A stretch of 64,000 bases of DNA, from the NCBI RefSeq assembly GCF_003144535.1, contig NZ_PHFJ01000012.1, positions 1-64,000 of the forward strand. Direction: 5' to 3'. Position 1 is the stretch's first letter; each line of letters opens with the position of its first letter. The notes under the pieces were generated by a model. It saw only the letters and a program-made list of their open reading frames with translations, was not told the DNA's origin and made no database searches. This DNA comes from Proteus penneri (GTDB lineage: Bacteria; Pseudomonadota; Gammaproteobacteria; Enterobacterales; Enterobacteriaceae). Below, piece after piece: positions 18,877 to 28,257 of the stretch. A program made the translations under genes and the position numbers.

Positions 18877-20103
18877 ATGGCTAGCGTATTACTGACTGAT
18901 AGTAAAATACGAGGACTGAAACCAAAGAAATCTGCGTATTATACTTGGCAAGCATCAGCGACTAGAGGCACTGGACGCCTTGGTGTAAAAACATATCCAT
19001 CTGGAAGAAAAGTTTTCGTCTACCGCTACTTCAAAGATGGAAAAGAGAAATTTATATCGCTTGGTGATTACCCTAATTTATCACTAGCAGATGCTGCAGT
19101 AAAATCCGTAGCAGCAGCTACCGAATCATCATCCCCAGAGAGAATTAAATATGAACACGCCACAGTAAAACAGCTTTTTGATGATTACATTGAAGATCAA
19201 AAACGACAAGGCAAGCGTTCATATGATAAAACTCAAAACAGACTAAATCAGGTTCTAGATAGTAAGCATATTGATGCCTCTATGCCTGCAAAAGATGTGA
19301 CTCCAGATCATATAAAAAGAATACTTTCTGAGTTTATCTCCCGAGGTGCTTTGGCAGGTTCGAACAAAGTAAGAGCAAATCTACATGCGGTATTCAACTT
19401 CGGTTTGTTTGCCGATAATGATCCAGCAAAAATAAACGAGCGCGTTATTTATGGATTGGAACGAAATCCTGTCACTGTGGTTCCTAGACAAAAAGGTGCA
19501 GATAAAGCGTTAGATAGATTTTTATCATGGGATGAGTTGAAGCTATTATTAGAGCTATTCAATAAGCCCACCATCGAATGCCCTATTAACTCAGATTATG
19601 CGCGTCTATTTCTATTTTGCGTTTATTCCGCAGGACAAAGGCCATGGGAAATTCTGGCCAATACTCGCGACAATTGGGATAAAAAGAACAATACATTAAC
19701 GGTTCCACCTCATATTTCAAAAACAGGCGATTATCATGTCATTCCACTGGTACAGCCTGCTATTGATATTCTTAATATCCAAGAACTATTGTATCCAACA
19801 TCAAATTATCTTTTCCCTGCTGATACTAAAGAAAGACACTTGCTAACGTCTGAATACGCTAAACAATTAAATAAATTTTGTAAGAAAAATGAGTTTGAGA
19901 AATTTACACCTAGAGATGTGAGAAGAACATTCAAAACATTGGCTGGAGAAATGGGAATAAGTTCTGAGTTAAGGGATATGGTGCAAAACCACAAAAGACC
20001 AGGAGTTTCTCAAAAGCATTATGATAGATATGATTATTTAAGAGAAAAACGAGAAACGCTTGATACATGGTGTGAAAAACTATCGTCTCTAAAAGAAGCA
20101 TAG
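18877..20103 (+). CDS. int: Tyrosine-recombinase integrase (P4-type)
   Basis: A 408-residue integrase. The N-terminal DUF4102-type arm-binding domain (LTDSKIRGLKPKKSAYYTW...LGDYPNLSLADA, about 1-85) is followed by a SAM-like core-binding domain and the catalytic domain. Catalytic residues are visible: Arg255 in AGQRPWE, Arg349 in PRDVRRTF, His372 in QNHKRPGVSQ and the nucleophile Tyr382 in KHYDRYDY. The first position of the usual H-x-x-R box is Arg346 rather than His. It recombines the phage att site with argU. It lies 165 bases inside attL, reads away from it, and is at the tail-gene end of the prophage. Confidence 0.95.
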   Translation: MASVLLTDSKIRGLKPKKSAYYTWQASATRGTGRLGVKTYPSGRKVFVYRYFKDGKEKFISLGDYPNLSLADAAVKSVAAATESSSPERIKYEHATVKQLFDDYIEDQKRQGKRSYDKTQNRLNQVLDSKHIDASMPAKDVTPDHIKRILSEFISRGALAGSNKVRANLHAVFNFGLFADNDPAKINERVIYGLERNPVTVVPRQKGADKALDRFLSWDELKLLLELFNKPTIECPINSDYARLFLFCVYSAGQRPWEILANTRDNWDKKNNTLTVPPHISKTGDYHVIPLVQPAIDILNIQELLYPTSNYLFPADTKERHLLTSEYAKQLNKFCKKNEFEKFTPRDVRRTFKTLAGEMGISSELRDMVQNHKRPGVSQKHYDRYDYLREKRETLDTWCEKLSSLKEA

Positions 20104-20310
20104 TATTTATATATCATTTAAATTCCTTATTGTCGGATAGATGTAACCCACAATAAGGAATGCTAAAAATGAGAATGGCTCTATATGCCTGTCATTGCCA
20201 TAGAAATCAGTTATCAACATTGAACTCTACAAATAAAAGAACAAAAATTGAGCATTTTAGTACAAAGTAACGTACACTGAATCACGATATCCCTATAATG
20301 GGTGAAAGAT

Positions 20311-20472
20311 ATGAAAGCTTTTAATGTGATAAGAATGTTTCAAGACGCACTAGTAGAAGTTACCTGCCCAAGTTGTTCTTATGTTGCCAAACAAAACAAA
20401 CATAAACTTAAGAAAAACCTAATCTTATTGTGTCCGAATTGCGGTTACATGTTTTATTTCAATAAAATATAA
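20311..20472 (+). CDS. Small zinc-ribbon protein (Com-like)
   Basis: A 53-residue product with two CPxC knuckles: TCPSCSY at about residue 18 and LLCPNCGYMF near residue 41, separated by a lysine-rich loop, the layout of a single zinc ribbon. A GGTGAAAG ribosome site lies upstream of ATG 20311. Small Com-like zinc-finger proteins of phages act as RNA- or DNA-binding regulators; homology to Mu Com itself is not claimed. It sits alone between int and the tail genes with no obvious target. Confidence 0.6.
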   Translation: MKAFNVIRMFQDALVEVTCPSCSYVAKQNKHKLKKNLILLCPNCGYMFYFNKI

Positions 20473-20485
20473 AACTAAACTCAAT

Positions 20486-20626
20486 ATGCCAGTTGTTGCC
20501 GTAGACGTTGAACGACAACAACCGGCACATTTGCGCGAGTATTTTGATGAACGATTAGCGTTTTATCGTGAGAGAAGCAAGAAACTGCCAGATGGTAATT
20601 CAGTGCAGTATTTGAAAACGGAGTAG
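20486..20626 (+). CDS. Small phage protein of unknown function
   Basis: A 46-residue frame beginning MPVVAVDVERQQPAHLREYFDERLAFYRERSKKL. It starts 13 bases after the zinc-ribbon gene. A second, aborted frame with a related beginning (MPVIAIEI) lies upstream at 20185, suggesting a local duplication. There is no strong ribosome site. It was not recognised; it is reported because its codons look natural and its neighbour is convincing. Confidence 0.4.
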   Translation: MPVVAVDVERQQPAHLREYFDERLAFYRERSKKLPDGNSVQYLKTE

Positions 20627-20709
20627 CGCCGATGCTAGATGGAACCGACCGAGTTATGTAATCAATCAGTTATCCATTTCTGGTGTCTTATTGGTGTCCT
20701 GCTCTTATA

Positions 20710-21124
20710 TCACTTAAAAATACCAGAGCTCAAATCAATAAAATGCTCTAATGACAACTTACCTTCAAACTTGTCTCCATATTCCCGATTCATTGTCTGC
20801 ATGTCTAATTTGAATGATATATTCTTAAATTTACCTGATTTATTTATTGGAATTAATTTATTATCTAAAAAAAAACTTAATAACTTTTTTATGCCCTTCA
20901 ATATCATCAATATTTAAGTAAAAACACGCAACTCCAGATTCAGCATTATTCGTATATTTACAATGCTCGACTACACTATTTAAAATTGCTTTTTGACATA
21001 TTTTATCTGTGAATTCCGCATCATTAAAAAAATACATCCACTTACCAATTTTGTCGTTATTTGTGTTATTACTTTCATTTTTAGATGAAAAATAAACCCA
21101 AAAATCATTTTCTCTAATCTTCAT
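20710..21124 (-). pseudogene. Frameshifted phage protein of unknown function
   Basis: Two overlapping frames on the minus strand read as one protein if a run of nine A/T (20867-20875) were eight: the first (21124 to 20861) ends DDIEGHKKVIKFFFR, the second continues FFLDNKLIPINKSGKFKNISFKLD and ends near 20710. The joined product would be about 137 residues. From memory it resembles small enterobacterial phage proteins annotated as carrying a putative phosphothreonine-lyase-like domain; this is weak. It is the last leftward gene, beyond the tail-fibre gene, a usual place for moron cargo. The break could be real, phase-variable or a sequencing error. Confidence 0.6.
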
Positions 21125-21178
21125 AAAACACCTAACTTATACATGATAATATTTTAGTGTAGCATTCTAATTATTATA

Positions 21179-22555
21179 TTAAACTTCCTCTTCTTTTTGT
21201 CTGCGTTCTTCTTCCGCTTTCTGCGCCTCTTCCATCTCACGCATTCTCACGTTATAGATGGATTGCTCTGGCATCTGTACACGGACAGAAATAAAACGTC
21301 CATCAGGGATATCAATCGGGTCGCCATCATTGAAGCCGTCAATATCATTACGGGCGAATTTAGGTGCGTTAGGATGAGTGCGGTGATACGTTTTAACGAG
21401 GATAGAGCCATCCTCCATAACTTTAGAGTCTACCCAAATAAGAGGCTGTTTATTGACATCAAGTGGAATTTCAATACCGCCATCGACACCGCCCCAACCT
21501 GCGTCTGAATTAAAACCTAGCACACCTTCGATAAGATATTCACCCTGTCCTACTCGAGCAACAGTTGCGCCATCTGATTCGTCGTTTGTAGTGAATGTGC
21601 CGTCGGGGTTGATGTTGATAATAGGGGAGGCTTTTTTTATGAATCCCTGTGGATCAACTGTTGTATTTTGTTCTCCATATGTTTTATACCACCGACTCCA
21701 CTTATCCTCATATGTGTAATAGGTGCGAGATAGTGCCTCAGCAGTGTAGTAATCCATCCAATATTGTATGCATGATGACTGACCAGCGCCAAGCCAAACG
21801 GTTAAATTACCCGCTCGTTTCGTTGGGTGATTTAGACTCTTACCAGCGTCCACTGACGAAACCTGATTATACCAACCAAACCCTTTTAAGTTATTGAAGT
21901 CTACTACTTCTATATTTCTTGAAGTATTCATACCATAATCGCTAGTAAGCATCATCATACCGGGTTTTTTGGGGTGTAAAACTTCACCTGTCCATTTTTT
22001 ACCATCCCAGTAATCTAAAAACGCCTGCCCTGCTCGCACCCCCATCATGTACGACTGGCCATCTTGCCTCGCATTAAATCTCGATGCATTGATGGCAGAT
22101 TCAAATGATTGCTCGGATGTCACCGTCAAATCAGCCTTATTCTTAATATCCCCCTGCATCTTCTTAATGCTATCTAGCGTAACAATCTCACCGTTCGGCA
22201 TTTCAATTTTTGTCTGCCCTGTTTCAGTCATCCACGTATTCATTGCATCAAGGAAATATTGCGTGTATGCATTTATTGCAACCATGGTTCTGGCTGCATC
22301 ACTATTATTATCGGGCTCAGTAATATGAATTGAGAACGTGGTGTTAGTTGCTGTGGCTAATGCAGGTTGTGCTAATACTAATTCAGTGTCGGAATTAACG
22401 GATTTAATCATATACGGAATATTAGTATTTCCCGATTTAATTAAAATCGTCATTCCGATATTAATGGCTGGATTATTATTTTTAAATTTAGTGCCAGTTC
22501 CGCGGACAATAGCAGACCCTGACACTGTGTTAACAGTGCCTGTTGTGTATATCAT
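21179..22555 (-). CDS. Phage tail fibre/side-fibre type protein
   Basis: The 458-residue product begins with a short beta-rich domain (TTGTVNTVSGSAIVRGTGTKFKNNNPAINIGMTILI), common at the N-terminus of tail-fibre and tailspike proteins, followed by a trimeric-fibre-like linker with GDIKNKADLTVTSEQSFESAINASRFNARQDGQSYM. The C-terminus is a charged tail (MREMEEAQKAEEERRQKEEE). It lies just downstream of the J-type tail-tip gene, as host-range fibre genes do. A dedicated fibre chaperone was not found. Confidence 0.75.
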   Translation of the reverse strand: MIYTTGTVNTVSGSAIVRGTGTKFKNNNPAINIGMTILIKSGNTNIPYMIKSVNSDTELVLAQPALATATNTTFSIHITEPDNNSDAARTMVAINAYTQYFLDAMNTWMTETGQTKIEMPNGEIVTLDSIKKMQGDIKNKADLTVTSEQSFESAINASRFNARQDGQSYMMGVRAGQAFLDYWDGKKWTGEVLHPKKPGMMMLTSDYGMNTSRNIEVVDFNNLKGFGWYNQVSSVDAGKSLNHPTKRAGNLTVWLGAGQSSCIQYWMDYYTAEALSRTYYTYEDKWSRWYKTYGEQNTTVDPQGFIKKASPIININPDGTFTTNDESDGATVARVGQGEYLIEGVLGFNSDAGWGGVDGGIEIPLDVNKQPLIWVDSKVMEDGSILVKTYHRTHPNAPKFARNDIDGFNDGDPIDIPDGRFISVRVQMPEQSIYNVRMREMEEAQKAEEERRQKEEEV

Positions 22556-22571
22556 AAGATTACTTTTCCGT

Positions 22572-25500
22572 TCAGTTAATTAAAATAACTTCATCACTAT
22601 GTGGTAGTAAAAACACTCGACCTCTAATTAATACTCCATTAGATTCACCAGGGATATGTGGGATTCTAATACCTATTTCCACAATACTGTTACCCGGTGG
22701 AATTGTGATTGTTATATCGTTTGCAGCATAAAAACCAGCGACATTGCCAGTAACAAGTGGGTATATATGAGAGTTAAATTCAACTTCCTTGCCGTCCATA
22801 AAAACAGAAAACATAGCTCTTTCAATAGGGAATCCTGGTGCTCGATAGGCAATGACTGCGCGGTTTTCCACCTTATGAATTGCATTAATAGGAATTGTTT
22901 CATCTGCCGTTATTGTTCCATCCACCCATATCGTACAATATTGACTTCGTTGCTTAACTTTAAATATAGTGTGAATATTCCCATCATTCCAAATCTCTCT
23001 TAGGTAAATATTATCTCTATGTATTGAGATTATATTCCCCTCTAAGTTTTCAACATTTAATTTTCCTAGAATGTCACAACTTTCTTCAATAACAACATTT
23101 TTTAAACGTCCAGAAGTTGCCTCTATTTCTCCTCTCGCTTTTATATTCTGGAATTCAGCAAACCCATTTTTATTAATTATCCAGCTCGGCCTCCCATTTA
23201 AATAATTATTAGATTGAATCACATTCCCTATTTTTGCATTTGTAATCGAACCATCTTCGATAAATAAATCTCGAACAAAAAATTGCCCATTCTTGGCATA
23301 CATGAATAATTCCATTTTGCCATTTGCAGGGTTATACCAAGCAAAGTTATTCGCGTTGTAACCAAAGAATGATTCGAGCTTGCCATTCTTAACTTGAGCA
23401 CTAATCACTTGCCCTGCTGCGTTATATTTAACTTTGTCATGAACAATCGTGATGTTAATTGAGTGCGTGACAACGCCGTCGCCAGATTGACTAAATTCAG
23501 CCTGCATTTTTTGGTTAATCATGCCCTGCTGTTTGCCGAATTGCGCTTGTACCTGCTCTTCGGATTTAGCCATGGCTTTATTCGTTTCAGATATCGCTTC
23601 TTTATTTGTTGCAACATCAGCACGAATACGACCAACTTCTTTATCTGTATTACCTAACTTCTGGTTAGTATCGGCTAAATTTTGGTTAGTTGTTTTTAAC
23701 TCTGTGCGGATCTCCGTAGTTGTTTGACCGAAAGCTTTATTTAGCTCAGTAATTGAAGTTTGAGTCTCTTTAATTGCAGATTTGTTATCACCAACCGCAG
23801 AGTAAATTTCTTTAACTTCCTGTGCCCATGCTTCTTCTTGAGTTGCGTTAGCTTGCCATAACTCACTAATGCCGGCTTGAGATTCAGCATGTTTTATTAG
23901 CAACTGCCTGAGGTTACGATAGCTCGTGTTACTAAGAATAATTGCTGTCTCAGCATTCCAATCAAGCTTTTTATCCAACTCTTTAAACGCGTCCGTTTCT
24001 CTAACTGTGTTATCTAAATCATCAAATATGTCGTCTGGCAATGAAACCGGAATACCTGAAGCTTCTACAAATACGGATTTGCCATAACTATTGATCGTTC
24101 GAATATAGAAATAATACGTGTGGCCAGCTTTTAAATTCTCCTGCGTCCAGAAGTTTCCTTGACCAACTTTGTTTGCTTTGTTGATCACTTCATTTTCAGA
24201 GAGATTAGTGAGTTTTTTTTCACTAAACCAAAACTCAAACGTATAACCAAAGACAGCACTATCGCCCTGTTTAGGTGATGCCGTTAAGCTGAACATGCCC
24301 GGCGTTATTTCAACACCAATCGGTGCGGGTGGTGCTTGAATAGCAAAATCACTAATGGCAGGAGCAGACATTGCACCAGCGACATTAATGGCTCTCACTT
24401 CGACACGATAAGTGCCTCGAGTTAAACCATTAATATCTACACGCTCTCCCGGTACCTGAATGGATTGAATGACTTTGCCGTTTTGGAGAATATTAACCGT
24501 GTTATAGCGAACATCAGATGCCACGTTCTGCCACGAGATATATCCTTGAACAATGTCAGTAACAGAAAGAGGAACAAAAGCCAGATTAATAGGTGCTGGT
24601 ACGCCACCAGTGGGTAGTTTAGTGAATGGGGGTCTAACAAAGGGTTTACTGGCTAAGTCCTCATAGATATAAGGACCATCTTCTTCGAGAGTAATTTCTA
24701 CCCCCTCTGATGGGTGAAATTTCCAGTCAGCAATGCGAAATTCTAAATCACTGATCCCCAATGAAGGTAACTCAAGCTTGATAACATCACCAGGGCGATA
24801 CGCATAGCCATCTAAATTCATGCGTAATTGAATACGGCGACCGGCACGTTTTTTACGCAAATAAAGGTTGGCTAGTCGATTGGCTTGGTATGGGCTGGTT
24901 ACAAAACGGTAGTCCATATTTTCTTTAATTTCTAAGCCGTCTTCTTCTATCCACTCCTCAATAACTACGGGTTCAAAATCAGTTTTGTTATATTGTTGCT
25001 CTGCATCAACGAAAGTACCATAAATCGCATTAGTTGCATCACGCAAAGAAAGTTCCGGTGTCACCGTTACCGTATCGATAATTTGTGATTCATCAATTGT
25101 GAGTAATGCAGGCCCATTATAAACCTGCATCAAAATACCGTGCTTACCTGCAATATAGGTCGGCTCACCAGCAATACATTTATGCATCATCTCTAATACG
25201 GAGGCAGGGCTTTCTTCAAGTTCATAAGCACCATTTAAGGTGTATCTAGGCTCACTTTTTCCATCGGGTGTTTGTACTGTTTCATCACAAACATCTGCTG
25301 CACTTTTAAATGCATCCCAATCAATATCGGAGTCTGGAACACCTAAATAGTGACGATAGTAATCTAGGATGACCAAAGCACCATTATTCGACCACGCTGT
25401 TTTTTCGGTACGGGGATCGTAAATTTCTTTTCCCCATAGTTCGCTTTTAACATTGGGTACACCATAAGGAAATTTTTCTTGATCGAAGCGTAATGTTAAA

Positions 25501-25991
25501 CGTAACCATGCAAGCCCTCGACCTATCATGTCCTCTTTCCATGAGGGTGCATTTTTTAATAAATAAGGATCCGCCTCAGTTCTACCGTTATGAAACTCGT
25601 ATTGTGCGTTGTTACCTAAATCTTCAATCTTGTCATCATTGAAATAAATTTGACCTAACTTATGGATAGGGTGTGATGCTATGGCTAACGCCATGTAGAG
25701 TTCTTCATTTTCGTCTTGTTCACCTTCCTCTTCTTCAGCAAAGAAAAGCAAACCTGACATCATTGTTTTACCTACAACTACCGTTTCCGGTGCAGAGGCT
25801 GAACGTAGCATCTGTTTACGTTCAGATTGGTCACGATAACCAGAACCAGGCACTTTATCTTTAAAGATAAACGCACTCGCCGCTTGAACAGCAATACCAG
25901 CAACAATCAATGCGGTACCCAAACCACCTGTAGCAATAACCCCTGCTATCATTAAGCCCGCAGAGACAACGCTTGTGACTGTCTTACCCAT
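22572..25991 (-). CDS. Tail-tip host-specificity protein J (TipJ-like)
   Basis: The 1139-residue protein matches the lambda gpJ type. A hydrophobic N-terminal segment is at about 8-45, followed by a conserved baseplate-like region containing SLRDATNAIYGTFVDAEQQY and MDYRFVTSPYQANRLANLYLRKKRAGRRIQLRMN. Two fibronectin-III-like domains lie at about 475-665, then a coiled-coil, and a C-terminal DUF1983-type region with FYGYNANNFAWYNPANGKMELF-like repeats ending in receptor-binding beta structure. It forms the tail tip that contacts the host receptor. Its ATG follows the stop of the preceding gene by one base. Confidence 0.9.
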   Translation of the reverse strand: MGKTVTSVVSAGLMIAGVIATGGLGTALIVAGIAVQAASAFIFKDKVPGSGYRDQSERKQMLRSASAPETVVVGKTMMSGLLFFAEEEEGEQDENEELYMALAIASHPIHKLGQIYFNDDKIEDLGNNAQYEFHNGRTEADPYLLKNAPSWKEDMIGRGLAWLRLTLRFDQEKFPYGVPNVKSELWGKEIYDPRTEKTAWSNNGALVILDYYRHYLGVPDSDIDWDAFKSAADVCDETVQTPDGKSEPRYTLNGAYELEESPASVLEMMHKCIAGEPTYIAGKHGILMQVYNGPALLTIDESQIIDTVTVTPELSLRDATNAIYGTFVDAEQQYNKTDFEPVVIEEWIEEDGLEIKENMDYRFVTSPYQANRLANLYLRKKRAGRRIQLRMNLDGYAYRPGDVIKLELPSLGISDLEFRIADWKFHPSEGVEITLEEDGPYIYEDLASKPFVRPPFTKLPTGGVPAPINLAFVPLSVTDIVQGYISWQNVASDVRYNTVNILQNGKVIQSIQVPGERVDINGLTRGTYRVEVRAINVAGAMSAPAISDFAIQAPPAPIGVEITPGMFSLTASPKQGDSAVFGYTFEFWFSEKKLTNLSENEVINKANKVGQGNFWTQENLKAGHTYYFYIRTINSYGKSVFVEASGIPVSLPDDIFDDLDNTVRETDAFKELDKKLDWNAETAIILSNTSYRNLRQLLIKHAESQAGISELWQANATQEEAWAQEVKEIYSAVGDNKSAIKETQTSITELNKAFGQTTTEIRTELKTTNQNLADTNQKLGNTDKEVGRIRADVATNKEAISETNKAMAKSEEQVQAQFGKQQGMINQKMQAEFSQSGDGVVTHSINITIVHDKVKYNAAGQVISAQVKNGKLESFFGYNANNFAWYNPANGKMELFMYAKNGQFFVRDLFIEDGSITNAKIGNVIQSNNYLNGRPSWIINKNGFAEFQNIKARGEIEATSGRLKNVVIEESCDILGKLNVENLEGNIISIHRDNIYLREIWNDGNIHTIFKVKQRSQYCTIWVDGTITADETIPINAIHKVENRAVIAYRAPGFPIERAMFSVFMDGKEVEFNSHIYPLVTGNVAGFYAANDITITIPPGNSIVEIGIRIPHIPGESNGVLIRGRVFLLPHSDEVILIN

Positions 25992-26390
25992 TTATTGTAC
26001 TCTCCATGCTTTAATCGGTTTATTGCTCACAGCACGAACACCATCTGTTGAAACTGCCCATAGCTTGCCACCCCATAACACACCCAGCGTTTTCCCTTCA
26101 TCTCCTTCAAACATCACAATGTCGCCACGGCTTGCGTTACTTGTTGGGATTTCATCAAAAAAACGACCAACCGCCTTCTCTAATGTCCCGAACTCTTTTT
26201 GTAATACTCTGAATGCACCTGTTTTTGTTTTGTAACGCCCACGAATGTTTTCACAAGGATCGAAATCGCAAACAGCGATGACGCAATTAGAAGCAAACAA
26301 ACAACAGTCATGCTCACCCCATGCAAAAGGGCGATTTATGGCATTCTTTAAGGTTTCAGGTAGGCGAGTAGTCCATTGTGGGTGTCTCAT
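25992..26390 (-). CDS. Tail-tip assembly protein, DUF6950-like
   Basis: About 132 residues from ATG 26390, chosen for its TGGAGAAAA ribosome site and because upstream residues are unlikely. It contains PFAWGEHDCCLFASN, DPCENIRGRYKTKTGAFRVL and RGDIVMFEGDEGKTLGV, an NlpC-like pattern (Cys, then His-containing turns) seen in small phage proteins placed where lambda has gene K. It probably helps assemble or penetrate with the tail tip. A strong terminator lies just upstream of its ribosome site. Confidence 0.7.
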   Translation of the reverse strand: MRHPQWTTRLPETLKNAINRPFAWGEHDCCLFASNCVIAVCDFDPCENIRGRYKTKTGAFRVLQKEFGTLEKAVGRFFDEIPTSNASRGDIVMFEGDEGKTLGVLWGGKLWAVSTDGVRAVSNKPIKAWRVQ

Positions 26391-26407
26391 GGTTTTCTCC
26401 AGACAAT

Positions 26408-26430
26408 AAAAAAACCCGCCGAAGCGGGTA
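26408..26430 (-). terminator. Intrinsic terminator inside the tail operon
   Basis: On the minus strand ACCCGC, loop TTCG, GCGGGT is followed by seven T. It begins 18 bases after the lipoprotein gene stop, and its T tract ends 18 bases before the next ATG. The UUCG tetraloop makes the stem very stable. Confidence 0.85.
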
Positions 26431-26447
26431 TTTATATTCATTTTCTT

Positions 26448-27056
26448 TTACAGAGGATTTCTTTCTTTTTTACACTCTAAATTTAACTTTTCTACAGCTT
26501 GATCTATGGTATTTTTATTTTCTTTCGGCAAGAATGCTTGCAACATCCAAATCGTATACCCGTACTCGGTTTTATGTCCAGCTAGAATAATGTTCTTATT
26601 TTCCAAATCAAAATAATAAACATATTCAAATAATTTATCGTCTTCTTTTTTTCTAGTTGGTTCCCCGTATTTTAATTCAAGATTACTTAGCATTTTTTTA
26701 AAGTCTATATCATATATTTCTTTATCTTTTATGAAGTAATAATAGTCCACACCCATAAGGCCGTTAAAATTAATTACTTTATTTTCTGGCAAAAATATAA
26801 GTGTGTAGGTTTCATTTTTATTATTCAAACCATTGGGTAGACTTTCAGATTTAACTTTAATAAATGGACAGCTTTCTTGATTACTTAAAATTTCAATATC
26901 GTTTCCTATTTCTTTCTTAAGTTTATTTATAGACATACCCCATTCTAGGCCAAAGGGAGCGTTATATTTATTTTTATCTGATTCGGATTTATAACATGAA
27001 ACTAAATTAGGTAAAATTAAAAGTATGGATAATAAAATAATAATATTTTTTTTCAT
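26448..27056 (-). CDS. Phage-encoded lipoprotein (moron)
   Basis: The 202-residue protein has a lipoprotein signal peptide: KK start, hydrophobic IIILLSILLILPNL, lipobox L-V-S-C with Cys21. The mature part contains FGLEWGMSINKLKKEIGNDIE and YGEPTRKK, a pattern of small bacterial lipoproteins that link a W-G-M-S turn with a later YGEP. It is much more AT-rich than the tail genes around it, is not part of the lambda tail order, and is closed by a terminator. Phage-encoded lipoproteins in such places often alter the lysogen surface, for example by superinfection exclusion; that role is an inference. Confidence 0.7.
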   Translation of the reverse strand: MKKNIIILLSILLILPNLVSCYKSESDKNKYNAPFGLEWGMSINKLKKEIGNDIEILSNQESCPFIKVKSESLPNGLNNKNETYTLIFLPENKVINFNGLMGVDYYYFIKDKEIYDIDFKKMLSNLELKYGEPTRKKEDDKLFEYVYYFDLENKNIILAGHKTEYGYTIWMLQAFLPKENKNTIDQAVEKLNLECKKERNPL

Positions 27057-27079
27057 TTAATCGACACCAAAAATCAGAG

Positions 27080-27661
27080 TTATTTATAAATAAACGCAGG
27101 TGCATTTTTCTTGCTACCCCAATAAATAGCCCGATCAGCCATCTGCGCCACATAACGAAATATCCTATCGCCATTTTTACGTTTAGACCATGATTCATCA
27201 GTAAATCTGTCGGGTAAACCATAAGACCATCGTTCAAATCGATTAGAAACGGTGACGGCTATTTCATTTTCTTCGCCTGTTGTCACGCCAATTGTGGATA
27301 TTTGGCCAGCAAATAAAACCTCAGCAAGTGCAGGTTTCCCCTCTTCATTTAATGCAACTAACATCAACTGCGCATTTCTCCCACGAACTCGCTCATTCAT
27401 CACCTCGCCAATTAATGAAGAATCGAAACCTGAGAGTTTCATGATAAGCTGTTGTGGGCTTGTGGTCATATTTTCTCCCACAGACTCAATTGCACCAAAC
27501 TGGCCAACACCTTGGTAAATTTCACCTGCAATAATGATATTACCCACACCGGTATGTGCACGCACCACGCCTGATTTAAGATCTAAACGAGAGGCAACAA
27601 CTAAATAATATCCCTCATTAATTGCCTTAACCATATCATTACTAAATGGATGATATTTCAT
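27080..27661 (-). CDS. Phage tail protein (DUF2163-like / minor tail)
   Basis: A 193-residue protein with KSGVVRAHTGVGNIIIAGEIYQGVGQFGAIESVGENM and a later NRFERWSYGLPDRFTDESWSKRKNGDRIFRYVAQMADRAIYWGSK. The end motif with F-x-D and a final Y/W block is typical of small conserved tail proteins preceding the NlpC-like gene. It likely contributes to the distal tail. It overlaps the upstream tail gene by four bases. Confidence 0.7.
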   Translation of the reverse strand: MKYHPFSNDMVKAINEGYYLVVASRLDLKSGVVRAHTGVGNIIIAGEIYQGVGQFGAIESVGENMTTSPQQLIMKLSGFDSSLIGEVMNERVRGRNAQLMLVALNEEGKPALAEVLFAGQISTIGVTTGEENEIAVTVSNRFERWSYGLPDRFTDESWSKRKNGDRIFRYVAQMADRAIYWGSKKNAPAFIYK

Positions 27662-28257
27662 GTTAATGCTTCCTCGAATGACAAAGAAGTGCTAGTAAGT
27701 ATGCCCGGTTTACGTTGGAAATTACCCTGATCGTTACTAGTTAGTTTAAAAATACCGTATGGCGCTTCATTTTCTATCAAATCATTTACCGCCGGTGCAT
27801 AACGTAATATAGGGGCAATAGGAATTGTTGCGTTTCCTTGTGCATCACTAATCACATTAGCCGTCACTCGCTTTAGTTCATCATTTACCGTGATATAATC
27901 ACCAATGCGTAAAACAATGCTATTGGGTAACCAGTCTTTACTTTCTAATAATTTTCCAGATTGATTGGGTTGGCTAACTTTAGGTTTACCGCGTTGAGTT
28001 AAACCAGAACGCGCCCAATCACTAATTTTCACTCGACCACTTTCACCATCTAACTCGGCAACAAACGCCTCTAAAACCCTTGCTTGCTCATCGGTCAAAT
28101 TATTAAATGACATACTGCAACGCCAACGCGAGCCGGGAAAGCGTACTGTCTGCACACTCCCCGTAAAAGTTGATGTAAAGGTTTTACTGTTACTCACGAG
28201 TTGCCAGCTTAATGAGGCTGGCACGATGGATTGTGGCCACAATAATATCGTTGCCAT
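27658..28257 (-). CDS. Phage distal tail protein
   Basis: The 199-residue product begins MATILLWPQSIVPASLSWQLVSNSKTFTSTFTGSVQTVRFPGSRWRCSMSF and continues LTDEQARVLEAFVAELDGESGRVKISDWARS, a recognisable pattern of small siphophage tail proteins located between tape measure and tip. It starts at the base preceding the tape-measure stop. The precise structural role is not known. Confidence 0.7.
   Translation of the reverse strand: MATILLWPQSIVPASLSWQLVSNSKTFTSTFTGSVQTVRFPGSRWRCSMSFNNLTDEQARVLEAFVAELDGESGRVKISDWARSGLTQRGKPKVSQPNQSGKLLESKDWLPNSIVLRIGDYITVNDELKRVTANVISDAQGNATIPIAPILRYAPAVNDLIENEAPYGIFKLTSNDQGNFQRKPGILTSTSLSFEEALT

Noticed and set aside
21197-22583. Several rightward frames opposite the tail-fibre gene
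   Set aside because: They are shadows of the strong leftward coding frame, with no ribosome sites or family features.
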